From positions 1-18,027 of the forward strand of contig DATHUJ010000148.1 of the NCBI GenBank assembly GCA_035462375.1: 18,027 nucleotides of DNA, written 5' to 3'. Positions 6,377 to 11,805 of this stretch are shown here, one piece after another. The position numbers were made by a program, and so were the translations under genes. The DNA comes from DASTQL01 sp035462375. Its GTDB lineage: Bacteria; Actinomycetota; Actinomycetes; Jiangellales; Jiangellaceae. The first letter of the stretch is position 1; each line of letters starts with the position of its first letter. The notes below the pieces were generated by a model that searched no databases, was not told the origin of the DNA, and worked only from the letters and a program-made list of their open reading frames with translations.

Positions 6377-7542
6377 CCGGCGACCCGCCCGGCCCGCTCG
6401 TCGGCAGCCCGCGCGAGGAACGTCCGCACGGTCGCGTGGTAGTCGGGGATGTCGAGCAGAAACGAGTCGTGCCCCCACGGCGAGGCGATCTCGCGGAAGG
6501 TCACCGGAGCCCCGGCGTGCTCGAGGTGCCGGACGATCCGCATCGAGTGGGCGGTGTCGAAGCGCCAGTCGCTGTCGAAGCTCAGCACCAGCGAGCGGGT
6601 GCCCGCGGCCGCCACCCGGGTGGCTGCCGCGGGGTCGGAGAACGGGTCGAAGTAGTCCATCACCCGGGTCAGGTAGAGGTAGGTGTTGGCGTCGAAGCGG
6701 CGGAGGAAGCTCTCCCCCTGGTGCGCCAGGTAGCTCTCCACCTCGAAGTCGACGCCGAAGCGCGGCACCGGCGGCACGTCCGCGCCCCTCCCCTGCAGGC
6801 GGCGGCCGAACTTCTCGGCGAAGGCCTGCTCGGAGAGGTAGGTGATGTGGGCCATCATCCGGGCCACGGACAGTCCCGCCTGGGGACCGCCGCCGTCGCC
6901 GTAGTACTGCCCGCCGAGGAAGCCGGGGTCCCGGACGATCGCCTCGCGCGCCACGGCCGAGAAGGCGATGTTCTGCGCAGTGAGCCGGCTCGACGCGCCC
7001 ACCATGACCGCCGCGTGCAGCTCACCCGGATGCTCGACGGCCCACTGCAGCACCTGCATGCCGCCGAGCGACCCGCCGACCGCCGCGACCGGACGTTCGA
7101 CCCCGAGGTGGGCGAGCAGCCGGCGGTGCACCGCGACGAGGTCGCCCATCTGCAGGAGGGGGAAGTCCAGCCCGTACGGACGGCCGGTGGCGGGATCGGT
7201 CGAGGACGGGCCGGTGGTGCCCTGGCAGCCACCCAGGAGGTTCGAGCAGACGACGAAGAACCGGTCGGTGTCCACCGGCTTGCCCGGCCCGATCAGCGTG
7301 TCCCACCACCCCGGTCGGCCGGGGTCACCGTGGTGCCCGGCCGCATGCGCGTCCCCGGTGAGGGCGTGGCAGACGACGACCGCGTTGTCCGCGGCCGGCG
7401 AGAGCTCGCCGTAGGTCTCGTACGCGACCTCCACCGGCGCCAGGGTGCGACCGGAGCTGAGCCGCAGCGGGTCGGCCTCGTCGTGGAGGACGACCCGCTG
7501 CGTCTCGACCGGCCCGAGGGGACGGACCTGCGTGGCCGGCAC
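6373..7542 (-). CDS. metX: Homoserine O-acetyltransferase
   Basis: The 389-residue protein is an alpha/beta-hydrolase-fold acyltransferase that makes O-acetylhomoserine from homoserine and acetyl-CoA. The catalytic triad is visible: S158 (GGSLGGMQ), D325 (FDSDWRF) and H358 (SPWGHDSF). HALTGDAH (59-66), NLLGGCQGTTGPSS (101-114) and YLAHQGESFLRRFDANTYLYL (271-291) are MetX landmarks. Some MetX proteins use succinyl-CoA instead; I assume acetyl because the partner is MetY. The GTG at 7542 begins 8 nt after the metY stop. No good Shine-Dalgarno sequence precedes it, so coupling to metY is likely. The frame continues upstream inside metY without homology and was not used. Its stop overlaps the metW start. 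Confidence 0.95.
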   Translation of the reverse strand: MPATQVRPLGPVETQRVVLHDEADPLRLSSGRTLAPVEVAYETYGELSPAADNAVVVCHALTGDAHAAGHHGDPGRPGWWDTLIGPGKPVDTDRFFVVCSNLLGGCQGTTGPSSTDPATGRPYGLDFPLLQMGDLVAVHRRLLAHLGVERPVAAVGGSLGGMQVLQWAVEHPGELHAAVMVGASSRLTAQNIAFSAVAREAIVRDPGFLGGQYYGDGGGPQAGLSVARMMAHITYLSEQAFAEKFGRRLQGRGADVPPVPRFGVDFEVESYLAHQGESFLRRFDANTYLYLTRVMDYFDPFSDPAAATRVAAAGTRSLVLSFDSDWRFDTAHSMRIVRHLEHAGAPVTFREIASPWGHDSFLLDIPDYHATVRTFLARAADERAGRVAG

Positions 7543-7550
7543 GGGTCCGG

Positions 7551-8840
7551 TCAGGCCTTCGCGGCCGCGCCGAGGGCCTGGTCCAGGTCGGCCAGGATGT
7601 CGTCGACGTGCTCGATGCCGACGGAGAGCCGGACCATGTCCTCGGGGACGCCGGCGGCCTCGAGCTCGGCGGGCTCGAGCTGGGAGTGCGTCGTCGTCGC
7701 GTTGTGGATGGCCAGCGACTTGGCGTCGCCGATGTTGGCCAGGTGGCTGAAGAGCTCGAGCGCCTCGATGAAGGCCTGGCCGCCGGCCCGGCCCGTCCGG
7801 ACGCCGAAGGACACCAGACCGCCGTATCCCTTGCCGGTGAAGACCTTGTCGGCGGTGGCCCTGTACGGGTTGTCGTCCAGCCCCGGGTATGAGACCCACG
7901 AGACGGCGTCGTGGGACTGCAGGAACCTCGCGACGGCGAGAGCGTTCGCGCTGTGTCGCTCGATGCGCAGCGGCAGCGTCTCCACCCCCTGCAGGAACAG
8001 CCACGCGTTGAAGGGCGTGATCGCGGCGCCGGTGTTGCGCAGCAGGACGGTGCGGGCCCGGATCGCGTACGCGAGGTTGCCGACGGCCTCGGTCCACACG
8101 ACGCCGTGGTAGGCGCCGTCCGGCTTCGTCAGGCCGGGGAAGCGGTCGGAGTGCTCGGTCCACGGGAAGGTCCCGGCGTCGACGAGCACCCCCCCGATGG
8201 AGGTCCCGTGCCCGCCGATGTACTTGGTGGCCGAGTGCACGGAGACGTCGGCACCGTGGTCGAAGGGTCGGCAGAGCACTGGGCTCGGCGCGGTGTTGTC
8301 GACGATGAGCGGCAGCCCGTGGGCGTGCGCGGCCTCGGCCCAGGCGGCGACGTCCACCACGTTGATCTTCGGGTTGCCGATGGTCTCGGTGAAGACCAGC
8401 TTGGTGCGGTCGTCCACCAGACCCGCCAACGCGGACGGATCGTCGGCACTGACGAAGCGGACCTCGATGCCGAACTGCGGCAGGGTGTGGGCGAAGAGCG
8501 CGTAGGTGCCGCCGTACAGCTCGGAGTGGGCGACGATGTTGTCACCCGCCCCGGCGAGGTTGAGCACCGAGTAGGTGACGGCCGAGGAGCCGGACGCGGT
8601 CGCCAGGGCAGCGACCCCTCCCTCGAGAGCGGCGAGCCGCTGCTCGAAGACGTCCTGCGTCGGGTTCATGATCCGGGTGTAGATGTTGCCCGGCTGGCGC
8701 AGGGCGAAGAGGTCCGCCGCGTGCTCGGTCGAGTCGAAGACGTAGGACGTGGTCTGGTAGATCGGCACCGCCCGGCTGTTGGTCGTCGGGTCTGGCTGCT
8801 GCCCCGCGTGCAGGGCGAGCGTCTCGGGACGCTGGGTCAT
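7551..8840 (-). CDS. metY: O-acetylhomoserine sulfhydrylase (PLP enzyme)
   Basis: The 429-residue protein is of the Cys/Met-metabolism PLP family. It condenses O-acetylhomoserine with sulfide to form homocysteine. The PLP lysine is K206 in SVHSATKYIGGHG, and the cofactor-pairing aspartate is D181 in IVDNT. The N-terminal LHAGQQPDPTTNSRAVPIYQT (10-30) and NIYTRIMNPTQDVFEQR (52-68) and the 429-residue length are typical of MetY and longer than cystathionine gamma-synthase (about 390). The ATG at 8838-8840 follows AGAGAGGA (8851-8858) at 10 nt. The frame is open to 9161, but that part covers the riboswitch and is not coding. It is the first gene of metYXW and the direct target of the SAM riboswitch. 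Confidence 0.95.
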   Translation of the reverse strand: MTQRPETLALHAGQQPDPTTNSRAVPIYQTTSYVFDSTEHAADLFALRQPGNIYTRIMNPTQDVFEQRLAALEGGVAALATASGSSAVTYSVLNLAGAGDNIVAHSELYGGTYALFAHTLPQFGIEVRFVSADDPSALAGLVDDRTKLVFTETIGNPKINVVDVAAWAEAAHAHGLPLIVDNTAPSPVLCRPFDHGADVSVHSATKYIGGHGTSIGGVLVDAGTFPWTEHSDRFPGLTKPDGAYHGVVWTEAVGNLAYAIRARTVLLRNTGAAITPFNAWLFLQGVETLPLRIERHSANALAVARFLQSHDAVSWVSYPGLDDNPYRATADKVFTGKGYGGLVSFGVRTGRAGGQAFIEALELFSHLANIGDAKSLAIHNATTTHSQLEPAELEAAGVPEDMVRLSVGIEHVDDILADLDQALGAAAKA

Positions 8841-8848
8841 CGTGCGCT

Positions 8849-8911
8849 GGTCCTCTCTCCGCCGGTCACCCGGCGGGGGCGGTGTCCCGGCGGGTACGGC
8901 GCCGGAGGACC
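8849..8911 (-). promoter_or_regulatory. metY: Candidate SD-sequestering expression platform of the metY leader
   Basis: GGTCCTC (minus strand, 8911-8905) is perfectly complementary over 7 bases to GAGGACC (8855-8849), which overlaps the metY Shine-Dalgarno region. The anti-SD also sits in the loop of a possible hairpin, CGCCGG (8920-8915) with CCGGCG (8905-8900). Next to the SD a perfect 7-bp stem closes a GTGA tetraloop (8859-8876). I see no U-tract after any hairpin. This points to translational rather than transcriptional control. It is inferred by eye; no folding was run. Confidence 0.5.
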
Positions 8912-8919
8912 GGCCCGGC

Positions 8920-9045
8920 GTCCCATCTGCCGCGGCACACCCCGGGACGAGACGCACCGCGCTGGAGTTAGCACCCGTCGGGGTGGGTCCACCCCCGGCT
9001 GCTGCGGCGTCGACGGGCCAGTTCCCTCGGCCGCTCGTGATGGTT
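8920..9045 (-). promoter_or_regulatory. SAM riboswitch aptamer (SAM-I/SAM-IV type) upstream of metY
   Basis: The minus strand carries the conserved SAM-aptamer strings in order: CACGAGCGGC, then GAGGGAACTGGCCC (9028-9015), GACGCCGCAGCAGCC (from 9011), and GGTGCTAACTCCAGC (8975-8961). Helices fit: P1 CCATC (9043-9039) with GATGG (8927-8923); P2 GCGGC with GCCGC; a GGGGTG/CACCCC stem; and an 8-bp 3' stem CGCGGTGC/GTGCCGCG. The first string has one more A than the GAGGGACTGGCCC I remember. SAM-I and SAM-IV share this core, and SAM-IV is typical of actinobacteria, so I leave the class open. Binding of S-adenosylmethionine would turn down metYXW. Confidence 0.9.
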
Positions 9046-9054
9046 CGCGCGGTC

Positions 9055-9060
9055 ATCGTA
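9055..9060 (-). promoter_or_regulatory. -10 box (TACGAT) of the metYXW operon
   Basis: TACGAT (minus strand) fits TANNNT and would start transcription near 9048, a few bases before helix P1 of the riboswitch. That is exactly where the leader RNA should begin. The -35 region is occupied by inverted repeats (9061-9103) and has no clear TTG element. Confidence 0.5.
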
Positions 9061-9103
9061 CGGGAGGTGGGACCTCCCGCATCCCGGGATGCGGGCGGAG
9101 GTC
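9061..9103. repeat. Nested inverted repeats abutting the metY promoter
   Basis: CGGGAGGT (9061-9068) and ACCTCCCG (9072-9079) form a perfect 8-bp inverted repeat with a 3-base gap. The right arm is shared with a second structure: a perfect 20-bp palindrome (9076-9095, centre CCCGGG) flanked by GACCT (9071-9075) and AGGTC (9099-9103). The two folds are mutually exclusive. The block directly precedes the -10 box, so it could be an operator. It could also be a terminator for incoming transcription, although no T-run follows. Confidence 0.75.
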
Positions 9104-9160
9104 TCGCATGTCGGGACGGCGACGCGTCCGACGGGCGGCCCGAGCGCGACCTGGAGTCCA

Positions 9161-9443
9161 CAGTGATCTTGATCGCATCGGGCGCACCGGCCGAGTGTGA
9201 TCACCGTGCGCCTGGACTACCGCGGAGCGGGTCCGGAGCCCCACGGTGATCTTGGTCGAGCCCCACCTTCGCCGCAGCGGTGATCACCGTGGGGCCTGGG
9301 TCCCGCGGGGCGCCACCCGGACCGCACGCTCAAGGCAGACGCCCGGCGGACAAGATCACCGTGGGGCCTGGGTCTCGCGCAGCGACACCCGGACCGCGGG
9401 CAGCGCTCGGGCACTTCCTCATCGACGTACGTCGGTGATCTTC
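9161..9443. repeat. Cluster of GATCACCGTG-type intergenic repeats
   Basis: This stretch, with no gene, holds at least six short copies of one motif in both orientations. Forward copies are at about 9197, 9282 and 9354; reverse copies (GTGATCTT) are at about 9163, 9245 and 9435. Two of them, 9282-9325 and 9354-9397, are 44-bp direct repeats with 40 identical positions, beginning GATCACCGTGGGGCCTGGG and ending CACCCGGACCGC. Their 28-base separation and imperfect identity do not fit a CRISPR array. No reading frame, RNA gene or clear promoter is seen here. They resemble dispersed extragenic repeats of high-GC actinobacteria, which I cannot confirm without the genome. Confidence 0.7.
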
Positions 9444-9449
9444 CGACCG

Positions 9450-10271
9450 TCAGCCGCTGGGATCGGCGGCCTGGCCGGCGGCGACGGCTTCGGCGGCCGA
9501 GCGCGAGTCGATGACGCCCTCCTCCAGGAGCGCGTGGACGGCGGACGGGCCGGCGGACTGCGCCAGCAACCCGCGCTCCATCAAGACCCGTAGCGTCTCG
9601 CCGGCGGCACTGGTGCGCTCGGCGGCCATCTCGCGTGCATGGTCGTCGGCGGCCTGGACCCAGGCGGCCTCCGCGAGATCGTGCACGTGGGGTTCGTGGA
9701 CGAGCGCCCTCGCCATCGCAGCACCCGCGGAGGCGGCCGCGACCTCGGCCGCCTCACTCGCCTCGATGACCGCGACCAGCTCCTGGCCCAGGGCGAGCAC
9801 CGCGTCGCGGGTGAGGATGCCCTGGAGCAGCAACCGCCCGCCCGCCTCGCGGACCCCGGCGCGCAGACGGGCGGCCCACGTGTGCTCGACGAGGACGACG
9901 GCGACGGCCGTCCCCGGCTCCAGGCTCTCGGCCATCCGGCGGATGTCGACCGGCCCGAGGCCGGCGGTCAGCCCCTCCTCCGGATCGATGGCGCTGGGGG
10001 CGGTTGCGGCCCCGTCGCCGTCGGCGCCGAGGCCGAGGAGTCGCCGGACCAGCAGGCCGAGCGTCTGGCGCAGGGACTCGTCGACGTCGCCGACGAGCTG
10101 CTCGGTCGCGTAGCCTCCAGCCGCGGACCGCCGGACGACGACGGCGTCGACCAGTCGCACCACACCGTGGACCCGGAGCCGGTTGAGCTCCTGACGTACC
10201 TGCCCGCGCAGCCGCTCCTCGGACCCGAAGCCCACCACGAGCACCTGCAACGGGCCCCACGTGGCCGTCAT
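9450..10271 (-). CDS. DUF6325-like soluble protein
   Basis: The 273-residue protein begins GPLQVLVVGFGSEE (6-19) and continues with RVHGVVRLVDAVVVRRS (33-49). This is the start I associate with DUF6325/DUF1269-type actinobacterial proteins, which resemble a ferredoxin-like strand-helix-strand unit. A second such unit follows: GTAVAVVLVEHTWAARLRAGVREAGGRLLLQGIL (about 120-153). The last third is an alanine-rich helical stretch (170-235). It ends in a short helix pair, SAVHALLEEGVIDSRSAAEAVAAG, that resembles the SHOCT type. There is no membrane segment. The function is unknown; relatives are often stress-linked, a weak inference. The start is ATG 10269-10271, with GGGAGGAG at 10278-10285. A TACCGT box (10304-10299) could be the -10. 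It is divergent from the membrane gene at 10546. Confidence 0.72.
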   Translation of the reverse strand: MTATWGPLQVLVVGFGSEERLRGQVRQELNRLRVHGVVRLVDAVVVRRSAAGGYATEQLVGDVDESLRQTLGLLVRRLLGLGADGDGAATAPSAIDPEEGLTAGLGPVDIRRMAESLEPGTAVAVVLVEHTWAARLRAGVREAGGRLLLQGILTRDAVLALGQELVAVIEASEAAEVAAASAGAAMARALVHEPHVHDLAEAAWVQAADDHAREMAAERTSAAGETLRVLMERGLLAQSAGPSAVHALLEEGVIDSRSAAEAVAAGQAADPSG

Positions 10272-10469
10272 CGCACGCTCCTCCCGGACGTGCCTCGCAC
10301 GGTAGGCCCCTCCCAGGGGGTCTGCACTCCCCCGTGCGGACGACCCGTATCAGATCCCCCACCTCGCCCCTCTCACCAACGAGGGGTACGAGCGGACGAC
10401 CTCGCCGCATCCGGTGTCCGCCGGCGGGAGCGCCAGACCGTACGGGGGATGACGGAGCATACGACCGGA

Positions 10470-10506
10470 TCGACGCAGGTCGACGCAGGTCGACGCGGAC
10501 CGACGA
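10470..10506. promoter_or_regulatory. 10-bp tandem repeats, SARP-box-like, upstream of the membrane gene
   Basis: TCGACGC occurs at 10470, 10480 and 10490, followed by a weaker CCGACGA at 10500, giving a direct repeat every 10 bp and ending 40 bases before the GTG at 10546. SARP regulators bind direct heptamers of TCGA type one helical turn apart, so this may be an activator site. It could also be simple slippage DNA. Apart from these repeats, the 274-base divergent gap (10272-10545) shows only weak hairpins. Confidence 0.4.
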
Positions 10507-10545
10507 GGGCCCGAGCCGGCGACGACCGAGGGAACGGGAGGGGCC

Positions 10546-11766
10546 GTGACCACCACAGCCACGAACGGCAGCGCGCAGGGCCAGGAGGTGCCCGTCAGCG
10601 GCACGGAAGCACCGAGCCGCACCGAGGGCGCCCGGAGGGCTCGCCGCACCACCGGCCCCGCGGCGACGCCGCCCCCCGTCACCTCGGCACCTCCCCAGCT
10701 CCACGTCGGCGGCCCCGCCGACCACTCCTGGAGAGAGACCGCCCTGACCCGGGTCTACGAGCTACGGACCCTCGCCACCCTCTTCGCGGGCGCCGGCGCG
10801 GGGATCTCCCCGGCGCTCACCCAGGCCATCGACGGCCACCTCCACGCGGCGGAGGAGACCGCCAAGAACAGGACCCCGTGGCGCTCACGGATCAACGGAT
10901 CCGCACTCGAACGCACCCGGAGCAACCTCGACGCGGCCGAGGCCGACCTGCTCCGCATCGCCCCGGACGACTACGTGGTGGGCCAGCTGCCCAGCGTCCA
11001 GGCCCACGTCCGGCAGCACCTGCCGCGCCAGGACCCACGCCGGGCTCACCTGGAGGAGTTCGCCACCAGCATCCGCGACCGTGGGCCCGGCGAGCCGGTC
11101 TCCGTCGCGCCGGAGGACCGCAACCTGGTGATCGCCGCGGTCCACGGGGCGAGCTCGGAGGCGCGGCGGGAGGGCGCTCGGGTCCGCAGCTTCCGCAACG
11201 TGCTCTTCGTGACCGCCGCCCTGATGACCGCCGCCGCCCTCGGGCTCGCGCTGCTGGGCATCCTCAGCCCGGAGACCCTGCCGGTCTGCTTCCGTCCGGA
11301 GGGCAAGGTCGTCTGCCCCACCCAAGAGGTCGACGTCCCGGGATCCCAGGCACCGGCCGGGACCGGTGCGTCCGCGGACGAGAGCGCCGTGATCGCCGCG
11401 GCCGAGAAGGACGCCGTGCGACCCTGGGACATCCCGCTGATCCAGCTCGTCGGTCTGATCGCCGCGGCCGTGGCGGGGGCCGCCGCACTGCGCGGCATCA
11501 GGGGGACGTCGACGCCCTACAGCATCCCCGTGGCCCTCGCCCTGCTGAAGCTGCCGACCGGCGCCCTGACGGCTCTGCTCGGGCTGCTGCTGATGCGGGG
11601 TCAGTTCGTCCCTGGGCTGAGCGCCCTGGACTTCCCGGCGCAGGTCCTCGCCTGGGCCATCGCCTTCGGCTACGCCCAACAGCTGTTCACGCGCCTGGTC
11701 GACCAGCAGGGCCAGCAGGTCCTCGACTCCGTGGGAGGCCCCAAGACCCAGCCGGCCGAGTCCTGA
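10546..11766 (+). CDS. Membrane protein of unknown function, three or four helices
   Basis: The 406-residue protein starts at GTG 10546, with GGGAGGGG just upstream (10536-10543). Residues 1-60 are a Pro/Thr/Ser/Arg-rich, probably disordered cytoplasmic tail. Residues 61-210 are soluble and helical (TALTRVYELRTLATLFAGAGAG, LERTRSNLDAAEADLLRIAPDDYVVGQLPSV). Membrane segments lie at about 217-240, 297-316 and 325-350, with a further hydrophobic stretch at 362-380. The segment 241-296 would be outside and holds two cysteines, C248 and C257, able to form a disulfide. I know no named family. It is single-gene, convergent with the antiporter gene 39 bases away, and divergent from the DUF6325-like gene, with which it may share regulation. 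Confidence 0.8.
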   Translation: MTTTATNGSAQGQEVPVSGTEAPSRTEGARRARRTTGPAATPPPVTSAPPQLHVGGPADHSWRETALTRVYELRTLATLFAGAGAGISPALTQAIDGHLHAAEETAKNRTPWRSRINGSALERTRSNLDAAEADLLRIAPDDYVVGQLPSVQAHVRQHLPRQDPRRAHLEEFATSIRDRGPGEPVSVAPEDRNLVIAAVHGASSEARREGARVRSFRNVLFVTAALMTAAALGLALLGILSPETLPVCFRPEGKVVCPTQEVDVPGSQAPAGTGASADESAVIAAAEKDAVRPWDIPLIQLVGLIAAAVAGAAALRGIRGTSTPYSIPVALALLKLPTGALTALLGLLLMRGQFVPGLSALDFPAQVLAWAIAFGYAQQLFTRLVDQQGQQVLDSVGGPKTQPAES

Positions 11767-11805
11767 CCGGCGGGCACGTCCTGACCGGAGGGCCGCCGTC
11801 CGGCG

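Noticed and set aside
7543..8163. N-terminal extension of metX into metY
   Set aside because: It would overlap about 600 bases of a well-supported PLP enzyme and has no MetX homology.
8841..9161. N-terminal extension of metY up to 9161
   Set aside because: That stretch is the riboswitch and promoter. The MetY family begins at the ATG at 8840, where an SD is present.
9282..9397. CRISPR-like direct repeats
   Set aside because: There are only two long copies, with 4 mismatches in 44 bases, shorter copies in the opposite orientation, and no cas genes.
11767..11805. Terminator between the convergent membrane-protein and antiporter genes
   Set aside because: Only a 5-bp CCGGA/TCCGG pairing without a T-run is visible, too weak to list.
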